The notes beneath the pieces were generated by a model, which ran no database searches, was not told the origin of the DNA, and was given only the letters and a program-made list of their open reading frames with translations. Position numbers and translations under genes: made by a program. This document shows positions 9,025 through 17,337 of a stretch of 64,000 bases of DNA, piece by piece. Location of the stretch: NCBI RefSeq assembly GCF_014650895.1, contig NZ_BMVV01000028.1, forward strand, positions 1-64,000, in the 5' to 3' direction. The stretch is from Streptomyces omiyaensis. Lineage in GTDB: Bacteria > Actinomycetota > Actinomycetes > Streptomycetales > Streptomycetaceae. The first letter of the stretch is position 1, and every line of letters starts with the position of its first letter.

Positions 9025-9379
9025 CGCCGTCGTCCTCGACCTGCGCGGGGTCACCGACAGGGCCGCCTTCATGGACCGCTGCGCACGGGCCCTCCCGCTG
9101 CCCGGCTGGTTCGGGCGGAACTGGGACGCGCTCGCCGACAGCCTGGCCGATCTGGACGAACCCATGGCGATCGTGGTGACGGGCTGGCACGCTTATGCGC
9201 GGGCCGCACCGGACGACTGGGCCACCGCGCAGGAGGTCTTCGCCGCGGCGGCCTGCACCAGCCGTCCCGGCCTCGCGGTCCTCCTCGCGCTCGGTGGTTG
9301 GGAGGATCGCACAAGCGCCCCCTCGCAAGGCTCGGACGATCCGACCGCAGCACCCCGCGCACCCGGCGTGGGACAATGA
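9011..9379 (+). CDS. Barstar-family ribonuclease inhibitor
   Basis: A 122-residue cytoplasmic protein starting MELDDAVVLDLRGVTDRAAF. It has the barstar fold hallmarks PLPGWFGRNWDALADSLADL (inhibitory helix) and PMAIVVTGWHAYARAAP. The start at ATG 9011 lies inside the 3' end of the ribonuclease gene. Barstars are normally about 90 residues; the last 20 or so here (after LLALGGWED) form an extra polar tail. It is expected to neutralise the neighbouring RNase before export or after uptake of a related enzyme. Confidence 0.87.
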   Translation: MELDDAVVLDLRGVTDRAAFMDRCARALPLPGWFGRNWDALADSLADLDEPMAIVVTGWHAYARAAPDDWATAQEVFAAAACTSRPGLAVLLALGGWEDRTSAPSQGSDDPTAAPRAPGVGQ

Positions 9380-9444
9380 ACTACGTGCTTTTTCCCCTGG
9401 CTGAAATGCCTAGGGGCCGATCCGAACGACTGGGATGTCAGCAC

Positions 9445-10887
9445 GTGCGTTTCCTCAATGACGTCAAGCCGCCGTACGACCTCACGTACGACGATGTGTT
9501 CATGGTGCCGAGCCGATCGGCCGTCGGCTCCCGTCAGGCCGTGGACCTCTCCGCCCCCGACGGCACCGGTACGACGATCCCGCTGGTCGTCGCCAACATG
9601 ACCGCGATCGCCGGCCGCCGCATGGCCGAGACCGTCGCCCGCCGGGGCGGCCTCGTCGTCATCCCCCAGGACATCCCGATCGAGGTCGTCACCGAGGTCA
9701 TCTCCTGGGTGAAGGGCCGCCACCTGGTCCTCGACACCCCCATCGTGCTGGAGCCGCACCAGACCGTCGCGGACGCCCTCGCGCTGCTGCCCAAGCGCGC
9801 GCACGAGGCCGGCGTCGTCGTCGACGAGCACCGCCGCCCCGTCGGCGTCGTCACCGACGCCGACCTCACCGGCGTCGACCGCTTCACCCAGCTCTCCGAG
9901 GTCATGTCCAAGGACCTCCTCCTGCTGGACGCGGACATCGACCCCCGCGAGGCCTTCCACACCCTCGACGGCGCCAACCGCCGCTACGCCCCCGCCGTCG
10001 ACGCGGACGGGCGCCTGGCGGGCATCCTCACCCGCAAGGGCGCCCTGCGGGCCACCCTGTACACCCCGGCCGTGGACGCGGACGGCAAGCTGCGCATCGC
10101 CGCCGCCGTCGGCATCAACGGCGACGTGGCCGGCAAGGCCAAGCTGCTCCTCGACGCGGGCGTCGACACGCTCGTCATCGACACCGCCCACGGGCACCAG
10201 GAGTCGATGATCTCCGCCATCCGGACCGTCCGGGCGCTCGACCCGCAGGTCCCGATCGTCGCGGGCAACATCGTCGCCGCCGAGGGCGTCAAGGACCTCA
10301 TCGAGGCGGGCGCCGACATCATCAAGGTCGGCGTGGGCCCCGGCGCCATGTGCACCACCCGCATGATGACCGGTGTCGGCCGCCCGCAGTTCTCGGCCGT
10401 CCTGGAGTGCGCCGCCGAGGCGAAGAAGTACGGCAAGCACGTCTGGGCCGACGGAGGCGTCCGGCACCCGCGCGACGTCGCCATGGCGCTCGCCGCCGGC
10501 GCGTCCAACGTGATGATCGGCTCCTGGTTCGCCGGGACGTACGAGTCCCCCGGCGACCTCCAGACGGACGCGCAGGGCCGCGCCTACAAGGAGTCCTTCG
10601 GCATGGCGTCCGCCCGCGCGGTGCGCAACCGGACCTCCGACGAGTCCTCCTACGACCGCGCCCGCAAGGCGCTCTTCGAGGAGGGCATCTCGACCTCGCG
10701 GATGTTCCTCGACCCGGCCCGTCCGGGCGTCGAGGACCTGATCGACTCGATCATCGCGGGCGTCCGCTCCTCCTGCACCTACGCGGGCGCGGGCTCGCTC
10801 GCCGAGTTCGAGGAGAGGGCGGTCGTGGGCATCCAGTCCGCCGCCGGCTACGCGGAGGGCAAGCCGCTCCACGCCAGCTGGAGCTGA
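9445..10887 (+). CDS. guaB1: GuaB1 family IMP dehydrogenase-related protein (probable GMP reductase)
   Basis: A 480-residue IMPDH/GMPR-family TIM barrel interrupted by a CBS-domain pair (about residues 96-205: VLEPHQTVADALALLPKRAH, GILTRKGALRATLYTP). The catalytic loop VGVGPGAMCTTRMMTGVG carries the active cysteine at about 303. Phosphate and flap motifs follow (WADGGVRHPRDVAMALAAG, VMIGSWFAGTYESPG). The mycobacterial GuaB1 orthologue has been shown to be a CBS-regulated GMP reductase, so purine salvage back to IMP is the best guess rather than GMP synthesis. GTG 9445 is used because homologues begin near RFLNDVKPPYDLTYDD. Confidence 0.9.
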   Translation: MRFLNDVKPPYDLTYDDVFMVPSRSAVGSRQAVDLSAPDGTGTTIPLVVANMTAIAGRRMAETVARRGGLVVIPQDIPIEVVTEVISWVKGRHLVLDTPIVLEPHQTVADALALLPKRAHEAGVVVDEHRRPVGVVTDADLTGVDRFTQLSEVMSKDLLLLDADIDPREAFHTLDGANRRYAPAVDADGRLAGILTRKGALRATLYTPAVDADGKLRIAAAVGINGDVAGKAKLLLDAGVDTLVIDTAHGHQESMISAIRTVRALDPQVPIVAGNIVAAEGVKDLIEAGADIIKVGVGPGAMCTTRMMTGVGRPQFSAVLECAAEAKKYGKHVWADGGVRHPRDVAMALAAGASNVMIGSWFAGTYESPGDLQTDAQGRAYKESFGMASARAVRNRTSDESSYDRARKALFEEGISTSRMFLDPARPGVEDLIDSIIAGVRSSCTYAGAGSLAEFEERAVVGIQSAAGYAEGKPLHASWS

Positions 10888-10909
10888 TCTTCCCCGCCCC
10901 AGGCATGAG

Positions 10910-10938
10910 GGCCCCCGGGAGCACCGCCCCCGGGGGCC
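10910..10938 (+). terminator. Hairpin after guaB1
   Basis: GGCCCCCGGG at 10910-10919 pairs with CCCGGGGGCC at 10929-10938 around a 9-base loop, 22 bases past the guaB1 stop. The SGNH gene converges from the other side. Confidence 0.6.
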
Positions 10939-11095
10939 TTCGGCGTCCCCGGGGCCCGGGGGACGGCACGCGCTCCGGGGACGGCGCCCGCTCCGGGCCG
11001 TGCACGCGCGGCTCTCCCCGGGCGCCCCGTGCGCGGGGGAGCCCCGCGAAGGGCCCTGGAGGCGCCCTTGCGGGCCCCTCCGGCCCCCGGGGCCG

Positions 11096-12094
11096 TCAGG
11101 CGGCGCGGGGGAGGGCTCCGGCGGCGGTGAGCGCCGTCGCCACCGCCCGGGCCATGCGGGCGTGGCCCCGGTCGTTCGGGTGGAGGCCGTCGGCCAGGTG
11201 CTCGGGACCGAGGATCGGCCGGCCGGGGAGCAGCGCGAGGCGGGGGTCGGCGGCCGCGAGGTCGAGGACCGCCCGCTCCATGGCGCGCCGCAGCTCCGTC
11301 AGGGTGGCGCCGAGGGCGTTGCGGGTGTGTTCGGCGGCCGGGCGCAGCACCGGGGAGACGAGGAGCAGCGGGGTGCGGGGGTGGCCCCGGCGGATCAGGC
11401 GCACGTAGGCCCCGACCGTGGCGTGCAGCCACTCCGGCGACGCGGGGACCCGGTCCCAGCAGTTGGTGCCGAAGGCCAGGGTGATCAGCTCGCCCGGCAG
11501 CCTGGACAGCTGCTCCGCGAGGGGGAGTTCGCCGCGGGCCCCGCCCGCGTAGCCGAGGTTGACCGGGTCGAGCCCCAGCGCGCGCCCGGCGACGGCGGGC
11601 CAGGAGTGGGCGGGCCGGGTGGACCACCAGCCCTCGGTGATCGAGTCGCCCTGGACCAGCCAGCGGGGGCGGCGCGGGGTGGGGGAGAGGGCGCCGCCGA
11701 CGGCCCGCAGCGCGCGCACCACGGGCGCCTGTCCCTCCGGCAGGTGGACGGTGAACTCCCCGCCGCCCGGCGGGAGCCGGAGCCGTACCGTGGCCTCCTC
11801 CGCGGGGTCGGCGAAGACCTCCGCGACGCACCGGCGGTCCTGCCAGAGCGCGAACAGGTGCCGCAGCGACCGCAGTTGGTCGCCGGCCGCCGGGACGGCC
11901 GCGCGGTAGCGCAGCTCCACCGCGGTCGTGCCCGGCTCCGCGCGGAACTCCACCCGCACCCCGATCGGCAGCGCGGCCCGCTCCGCGATGTCCCAGGGCA
12001 GCCGCTCCAGGTCGGCGGGGTCGGCCCGGACCGGCCGGTCGCCGTCCCGCCAGGCCGTGCCGCGCAGAAAGGGTTCGGGCTCCAGCCAGCTCAC
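11096..12094 (-). CDS. SGNH/GDSL-family hydrolase
   Basis: A 332-residue protein in two parts. Residues 1-135 form a beta-rich region unlike the catalytic domain, and residues 140-325 form an SGNH esterase domain. The nucleophile is in VQGDSITEG (Ser151), block III is FGTNCWD (Asn211), and the Asp-His pair is in DGLHPNDRGH (Asp302, His305). No signal peptide is visible, so it probably acts in the cytosol. GTG 12094 is preferred because GGAGGT lies just upstream; a longer frame to TTG 12148 has no such site. The substrate is unknown; lipase, thioesterase or deacetylase activity are all possible. Confidence 0.87.
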   Translation of the reverse strand: MSWLEPEPFLRGTAWRDGDRPVRADPADLERLPWDIAERAALPIGVRVEFRAEPGTTAVELRYRAAVPAAGDQLRSLRHLFALWQDRRCVAEVFADPAEEATVRLRLPPGGGEFTVHLPEGQAPVVRALRAVGGALSPTPRRPRWLVQGDSITEGWWSTRPAHSWPAVAGRALGLDPVNLGYAGGARGELPLAEQLSRLPGELITLAFGTNCWDRVPASPEWLHATVGAYVRLIRRGHPRTPLLLVSPVLRPAAEHTRNALGATLTELRRAMERAVLDLAAADPRLALLPGRPILGPEHLADGLHPNDRGHARMARAVATALTAAGALPRAA

Positions 12095-12206
12095 TCGGCA
12101 CCTCCGGTCGGCCGCGTGCAGGGTGGTCCACCGGGGCCGAGGAGTCAAGGCGCGTGCGGACCCGCCGGGTCACCAGTGCCCCCGATGTGTCGATTCATGC
12201 GGGGGC

Positions 12207-12263
12207 GCGCAATGTTTCCCCGTCCGGGCCCGAAGTGCGCAATGATCATCCGCCATTGCGCAA
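12207..12263. promoter_or_regulatory. Putative Lrp-type operator cluster before the permease
   Basis: GCGCAATG occurs at 12207-12214 and again at 12237-12244, 30 bp apart. The second copy forms a perfect 9-bp inverted repeat with CATTGCGCA at 12254-12262 (9-base spacer), and TTGCGCAA at 12256-12263 is itself palindromic. Similar boxes lie before the amidase gene of the same cluster. The 350-bp gap 12095-12444 holds no other convincing feature apart from the AAGGAG site before GTG 12445. Binding by the Lrp/AsnC protein at 13922-14377 is inferred. Confidence 0.5.
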
Positions 12264-12444
12264 CAACACTGCATTACAAGTGCGAAGCCGCAGCCTTAGG
12301 CTCATCCCTCGTACCAGGAGTGGCGGGGACCGCCTGCTCGGCGGACTTCCTGCCCCCGTGGGCCTGTTTCGGCATGCCCGCACACCGGCACGCGTCCGTC
12401 GCGGTCCCCGTCCCACCGACAGGCAGCGATAAGGAGCCTCCGCA

Positions 12445-13911
12445 GTGCTGGACCACGGCGCAGCCCCACCGGTCGAGGACACGACCGCCCGCAAGACTTC
12501 CGTCCTGACCGCCCTCACCCGCCGCAAGCCGGTGGAGCGCCTGGTCGCGGAGGGTGGACAGGGTGAGGGCGGCTCTCTCCGCCGCTCGCTCTCGATGTGG
12601 CAGCTGACCATGATCAGCATCGGTGCCACGCTCGGCACCGGCATCTTCGTCGTCCTCGGCGAGGCGGTCCCCGAGGCCGGTCCGGCCGTGACGCTCGCCT
12701 TCGTGTTCGCCGGTCTCACCGCGCTCTTCTCAGCCCTCTCGTACGCCGAGCTGGCCGGCACCATCCCGGTCGCCGGCTCCTCCTACTCGTATGCGTACGC
12801 AACTCTGGGCGAGCTCGTGGCCTGGGTGTGCGGCTGGTGCCTGATGCTCGAGTACGGCGTGTCGGTCGCCGCCGTGGCCGTCGGCTGGGGCGAGTACCTG
12901 AACGAGCTGCTCGACGGCACGATCGGCGTCACGCTCCCGGAGGCGCTCAGCGCGCCGCCCGGCGACGGCGGCGTCTTCAACCTGCCGGCGCTGATCGTCG
13001 TCGTCCTCGCGATGCTGTTCCTGCTGGGCGGAGCCAAGGAGTCGGCCCGCGCGAACACGATCATGGTCGTGGTGAAGATCGCCGCCCTGGTGCTCTTCTG
13101 CGCCGTCGGCTTCATGGGCTTCACGTCCGGCAACTACTCCGACTTCATGCCGCTCGGGATCGAGAGCGTCGGCGCCGCCGGTGCCATCCTCTTCTTCTCG
13201 TACATCGGCTTCGACGCCGCCTCCACGGCCGGCGAGGAGGCGAAGAACCCCAAGCGCGACCTGCCCCGGGCGATCATGCTCTCGCTCGTCATCGTCACCG
13301 CGCTGTACGTCCTCGTCGCGGCCGTCGCCGTCGGCGCCTGGGACTGGAAGAAGTTCGCGGGCACCGACGCCACGCTCGCCGCGATCATGAACGACGTCAC
13401 CGGCCAGGGCTTCTGGGGCACCCTGCTCGCCGCCGGCGCCGTCATCTCCATCGCCAGCGTGGTCCTCACCGTCCTCTACGGCCAGACCCGCATCCTCTTC
13501 GCGATGTCCCGCGACGGCCTCGTGCCCAAGGTCTTCGGCAAGGTCGACGCGAAGACCGGCACCCCGCGCACCAACACCCTCATCGTCTCGCTGCTCTGCG
13601 GCGGTCTCGCCGCCGTCGTCCCGCTCGGCGAGCTGGTCAACGCCACCAGCATCGGCACGCTCTTCGCGTTCGCCCTGGTCAACGTGGCCGTCGTGGTGCT
13701 CCGCTTCACCCGTCCCGACATGGAGCGCTCCTTCAAGGTCCCCTTCGGCCCGGTCTTCGCGGTCCTCGGCTTCCTCTGCTGCGGATACAGCATGTACAGC
13801 CTCGACCTGATCACCTGGGTGTACTTCGGTGCCTGGATGGCCGCGGGCCTCGTGTTCTACTTCCTGTACGGCATGCGCCGCTCCCGACTGGCCACCGACG
13901 CAGAGAAGTGA
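12445..13911 (+). CDS. Cationic amino-acid permease (APC superfamily, CAT type)
   Basis: A 488-residue integral membrane protein with about 12-13 hydrophobic segments. The first segment carries the APC glycine motif (SIGATLGTGIFVVLGEAVP). The SYAELAGTIPVAGSSYSYAY stretch and FFSYIGFDAASTAGEEAKNP are hallmarks of the cationic-amino-acid-transporter subgroup. It is expected to import arginine, lysine or ornithine in symport with protons. GTG 12445 has AAGGAG eight bases upstream. The Lrp-family regulator starts 11 bases after its stop. With the downstream amidase and flavin enzyme this suggests import coupled to catabolism of a basic amino acid. Confidence 0.93.
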   Translation: MLDHGAAPPVEDTTARKTSVLTALTRRKPVERLVAEGGQGEGGSLRRSLSMWQLTMISIGATLGTGIFVVLGEAVPEAGPAVTLAFVFAGLTALFSALSYAELAGTIPVAGSSYSYAYATLGELVAWVCGWCLMLEYGVSVAAVAVGWGEYLNELLDGTIGVTLPEALSAPPGDGGVFNLPALIVVVLAMLFLLGGAKESARANTIMVVVKIAALVLFCAVGFMGFTSGNYSDFMPLGIESVGAAGAILFFSYIGFDAASTAGEEAKNPKRDLPRAIMLSLVIVTALYVLVAAVAVGAWDWKKFAGTDATLAAIMNDVTGQGFWGTLLAAGAVISIASVVLTVLYGQTRILFAMSRDGLVPKVFGKVDAKTGTPRTNTLIVSLLCGGLAAVVPLGELVNATSIGTLFAFALVNVAVVVLRFTRPDMERSFKVPFGPVFAVLGFLCCGYSMYSLDLITWVYFGAWMAAGLVFYFLYGMRRSRLATDAEK

Positions 13912-13921
13912 TCCACCCGTA

Positions 13922-14377
13922 GTGCGACTCAACGACCTCGACGAACGCATCGTCCACGCCCTCGCGGAGGACGCCCGCCGAAGCTACGCCGACATCGGCT
14001 CGCTCGTCGGTCTCTCCGCCCCCGCCGTGAAGCGGCGCGTGGACCGGCTCCGGGCCGAGGGCGCCATCACCGGCTTCACCGTACGGGTGGACCCGGCGGC
14101 GCTCGGCTGGGAGACGGAGGGCTTCGTCGAGATCTTCTGCCGCCACAACACCTCGCCGGACGACATCCGGCGAGGCCTGGAGCGGTATCCGGAGGTGGTG
14201 GCCGCGTCGACCGTCACGGGCGACGCGGACGCCGTCGTACAGGTCTTCGCCTCCGACATGCGCCACTTCGAGCGCGTCCTGGAGCGGATCGCGGGCGAGC
14301 CCTTCGTGGAGCGCACCAAGTCCGTCCTGGTGCTCTCGCCGCTGCTGCGGCGCTTCTCCTCGGGCTCGCCCGCCTGA
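13922..14377 (+). CDS. Lrp/AsnC-family transcriptional regulator
   Basis: A 151-residue regulator. The N-terminal winged helix (RLNDLDERIVHALAEDARRS, then SAPAVKRRVDRLRAEGAITG) is joined to a C-terminal RAM ligand-binding domain (about residues 65-140, with STVTGDADAVVQVFASDM). Members bind amino acids and wrap DNA as octamers. Start GTG 13922 is 11 bases past the permease stop, so the two are probably cotranscribed. It is the natural candidate to bind the GCGCAA(T/C)G boxes in front of the permease and in front of the amidase. Confidence 0.92.
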   Translation: MRLNDLDERIVHALAEDARRSYADIGSLVGLSAPAVKRRVDRLRAEGAITGFTVRVDPAALGWETEGFVEIFCRHNTSPDDIRRGLERYPEVVAASTVTGDADAVVQVFASDMRHFERVLERIAGEPFVERTKSVLVLSPLLRRFSSGSPA

Positions 14378-14382
14378 CACGG

Positions 14383-14402
14383 GCCCCCGCCGGTACGGGG
14401 GC
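14383..14402 (+). terminator. Short hairpin after the Lrp gene
   Basis: GCCCCCG at 14383-14389 pairs with CGGGGGC at 14396-14402, directly behind the regulator stop. It is short, so termination may be partial. Confidence 0.4.
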
Positions 14403-14599
14403 TCCCGCGGCGCCACGCCGAAGCCGCCTGTCCCCGCCCGCACCGCCCCGAACGAGGGCGGGTCCCGGCAGGGCGGTTCACGGCGGGCAGGCCGGACGTC
14501 CCCGCTCCTCCACCGGGCCCCCGCGGGGGCGTGGCCCGTGCAGACGATCCGGGGGTGCGCCGCCGGTCGCGGAGCGCGTACGGCCCCGGTCCCCTCGCC

Positions 14600-14660
14600 G
14601 CGCAACGAATCGCCGCTCAGGTCGCACATCGCGCAACGGTTCGACGGTCGGTCCGCAACG
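14600..14660. promoter_or_regulatory. Three phased GCGCAACG-like boxes before the amidase gene
   Basis: GCGCAACG at 14600-14607 and 14631-14638 and the close variant CCGCAACG at 14653-14660 are spaced 31 and 22 bp, close to three and two helical turns. They resemble the GCGCAATG boxes at 12207-12262 and lie 95-155 bp before the ATG at 14755. The rest of the 377-bp gap (14378-14754) shows only the short hairpin near its start and no open frame I trust. Confidence 0.5.
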
Positions 14661-14754
14661 GTCCCGTCTTGTCCGGGCCGAGCCCGGAACCGTACCGTTT
14701 TGGACGTCTCCCGGAGACGCCCCTCCCTCCCCTCCGCTCCCACGAGGACTCACC

Positions 14755-15561
14755 ATGCCCGCGTTGCGCACCGCCCTGCTCCAGAGCTCCGGCCGGCTCG
14801 GCGACGTGAGTGCCAATCTGCGGATCCTCGACGAGGCCGCCGGCCGGGCCGCGGCCGCCGGGGCGGGACTGCTGCTCGCACCCGAGCTCTTCCTCACCGG
14901 CTACGCCATCGGCGCCGACATCGCCCGCCTGGCCGAGCCCGCGGACGGCCCCTCCGCCCGCGCGGCCGCCGGGATCGCCGCCCGCCACGGCCTGGCCGTC
15001 GGCTACGGCTACCCGGAGCGCGACACCGAGCGGCACGGCGTGATCTACAACGCGGCGCGGCTCTTCGGCGCCGACGGCGCCCCGCTCGCGCACTACCGCA
15101 AGACCCACCTCTTCGGCGACTTCGAGCTGAAGTGGTTCACCCCCGGCGACGAACCGCTCGTCCAGGCGCGCCTCGGCGACCTCACCGTCGGCCTGATGAT
15201 CTGCTATGACGTCGAGTTCCCCGAGAACGTCCGGGCACAGGCCCTGGCCGGCACCGACCTCCTCCTGGTGCCGACCGCGCTCATGCACCCCGCCGAGATC
15301 GTCCCGGAGTCGGTGGTGCCGGTGCGGGCCTTCGAGAACCAGCTCTACATCGCGTACGCCAACCGCGCCGGGGCCGAGGGCGACTTCGAGTTCGTCGGCC
15401 TCTCGGCGCTCGCCGGTCCCGACGGCACCGCCCGGGCCCGCGCCGGCCGGGGCGAGGAGCTGGTCCTCGGCGACGTCGACCCCGACCTCCTGGCGGCCTC
15501 CCGCGCGGAGAACCCGTACCTCCGCGACCGCAGGCCGGGCCTCTACGGCTCCCTCGTCTGA
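14755..15561 (+). CDS. Nitrilase-superfamily amidase (DavA-like carbon-nitrogen hydrolase)
   Basis: A 268-residue cytosolic C-N hydrolase with the complete triad: Glu44 (APELFLTGY), Lys116 (YRKTHLFGDFE) and Cys150 (LMICYDVEFPENV). Its size and its pairing with a flavin amine oxidase match DavA (5-aminovaleramidase, about 264 residues), or the 4-guanidinobutyramide amidase that follows arginine 2-monooxygenase in streptomycetes. It would hydrolyse the amide made by the downstream enzyme to the omega-amino or omega-guanidino acid and ammonia. 62 bases separate it from the next gene. The family is certain; the substrate is inferred. Confidence 0.88.
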   Translation: MPALRTALLQSSGRLGDVSANLRILDEAAGRAAAAGAGLLLAPELFLTGYAIGADIARLAEPADGPSARAAAGIAARHGLAVGYGYPERDTERHGVIYNAARLFGADGAPLAHYRKTHLFGDFELKWFTPGDEPLVQARLGDLTVGLMICYDVEFPENVRAQALAGTDLLLVPTALMHPAEIVPESVVPVRAFENQLYIAYANRAGAEGDFEFVGLSALAGPDGTARARAGRGEELVLGDVDPDLLAASRAENPYLRDRRPGLYGSLV

Positions 15562-15623
15562 GCCGCCCCCGCCCCCGCCCCCTCCGCTTCCCGCCCCACC
15601 CCCGTGCAAGGAGTCCGTACCCC

Positions 15624-17324
15624 ATGACGTCCACCGTGCCCAACGCCGTCGAGCACGCCGACGAGCAGCAGCCGCCGATCACCATGTTCGGCCCGGACTT
15701 CCCGTACGCCTACGACGACTTCCTGGCCCACCCGGCCGGTCTCGGCCAGATACCCGCCACCGAGCACGGTGCGGAGGTCGCGGTCGTCGGCGGCGGCCTC
15801 TCCGGCGTCATCGCCGCGTACGAGCTGATGAAGATGGGCCTCAAGCCCGTCGTCTACGAGGCCGACCAGATCGGCGGCCGGCTGCGCACGGTGGGCTTCG
15901 AGGGCCCGGAGACCGAGGGGCTGACGGCGGAGATGGGCGCCATGCGCTTCCCGCCCTCCTCCACCGCCCTCCAGCACTACATCGACCTGGTCGGCCTGGA
16001 GACCACGCCGTTCCCGAACCCGCTGGCCGAGGCCACCCCGTCGACCGTCGTCGACCTCAAGGGCGAGTCGCACTACGCGGAGACCGTCGACGACCTGCCG
16101 CAGGTCTACCGCGACGTCGCCGCCGCCTGGAACAAGTGCCTCGACGAGGGCGCCGACTTCTCCGACATGAACCGGGCGATGCGCGAGCGCGACGTCCCGC
16201 GCATCCGCGAGATCTGGGCGAAGCTCGTCGAGAAGCTCGACAACCAGACCTTCTACGGCTTCCTCTGCGAGTCCGAGGCCTTCAAGTCCTTCCGGCACCG
16301 TGAGATCTTCGGCCAGGTCGGCTTCGGCACCGGCGGCTGGGACACCGACTTCCCCAACTCCATCCTGGAGATCCTCCGGGTCGTCTACACCGAGGCCGAC
16401 GACCACCACCGCGGCATCGTCGGCGGCTCCCAGCAGCTGCCGCTGCGCCTGTGGGAGCGCGAGCCGGAGAAGATCGTCCACTGGGCGCAGGGCACCTCGC
16501 TGGCCTCGCTGCACGAGGGCGGGCAGCCGAAGCCGGCCGTCACCCGGCTGAACCGCACGGCGGGCAACCGGATCACCGTCACCGACGCCTCCGGCGACAT
16601 CCGCACCTACCAGGCGGCGATCTTCACCGCCCAGTCGTGGATGCTGCTCTCCAAGATCGCCTGCGACGACTCGCTCTTCCCGATCGACCACTGGACGGCG
16701 ATCGAGCGCACCCACTACATGGAGAGCTCGAAGCTGTTCGTCCCGGTGGACCGGCCGTTCTGGCTGGACAAGGACGAGGAGACCGGCCGGGACGTCATGT
16801 CGATGACGCTGACCGACCGGATGACCCGCGGCACGTACCTCCTGGACGACGGCCCGGACAGGCCCGCCACCATCTGCCTCTCGTACACGTGGTGCGACGA
16901 CAGCCTGAAGTGGCTGCCGCTCTCCGCGAACGAGCGGATGGAGGTCATGCTGAAGTCGCTCGGCGAGATCTACCCGAAGGTCGACATCCGGAAGCACATC
17001 ATCGGCAACCCGGTGACGGTCTCCTGGGAGAACGAGCCCTACTTCATGGGCGCCTTCAAGGCCAACCTGCCGGGCCACTACCGCTACCAGCGGCGTCTGT
17101 TCACCCACTTCATGCAGGACCGCCTCCCCGAGGACAAGCGCGGCATCTTCCTCGCCGGTGACGACATCTCGTGGACGGCCGGCTGGGCCGAGGGCGCGGT
17201 GCAGACGGCGCTCAACGCGGTGTGGGGCGTGATGCACCACTTCGGCGGCGAGACCGACGGCACCAACCCGGGCCCCGGCGACGTCTACGAGGAGATCGCC
17301 CCGGTCGAGCTGCCGGAGGACTGA
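15624..17324 (+). CDS. Flavin amine oxidase family, probable basic L-amino acid 2-monooxygenase
   Basis: A 566-residue FAD enzyme. The dinucleotide-binding motif VVGGGLSGVIAAYEL is at about residues 54-68, with YEADQIGGRLRT behind it. EMGAMRFPPSSTALQHY belongs to the substrate side, and the C-terminal FAD motif reads GIFLAGDDISWTAGWAEGAV. The length and N-terminal extension resemble lysine 2-monooxygenase (DavB, about 560 residues) and related arginine or tryptophan monooxygenases, which oxidatively decarboxylate the amino acid to an amide. The adjacent amidase and cationic permease support a lysine or arginine substrate. A plain L-amino acid oxidase remains possible. Confidence 0.87.
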   Translation: MTSTVPNAVEHADEQQPPITMFGPDFPYAYDDFLAHPAGLGQIPATEHGAEVAVVGGGLSGVIAAYELMKMGLKPVVYEADQIGGRLRTVGFEGPETEGLTAEMGAMRFPPSSTALQHYIDLVGLETTPFPNPLAEATPSTVVDLKGESHYAETVDDLPQVYRDVAAAWNKCLDEGADFSDMNRAMRERDVPRIREIWAKLVEKLDNQTFYGFLCESEAFKSFRHREIFGQVGFGTGGWDTDFPNSILEILRVVYTEADDHHRGIVGGSQQLPLRLWEREPEKIVHWAQGTSLASLHEGGQPKPAVTRLNRTAGNRITVTDASGDIRTYQAAIFTAQSWMLLSKIACDDSLFPIDHWTAIERTHYMESSKLFVPVDRPFWLDKDEETGRDVMSMTLTDRMTRGTYLLDDGPDRPATICLSYTWCDDSLKWLPLSANERMEVMLKSLGEIYPKVDIRKHIIGNPVTVSWENEPYFMGAFKANLPGHYRYQRRLFTHFMQDRLPEDKRGIFLAGDDISWTAGWAEGAVQTALNAVWGVMHHFGGETDGTNPGPGDVYEEIAPVELPED

Positions 17325-17337
17325 GTCCGTACGGAGG

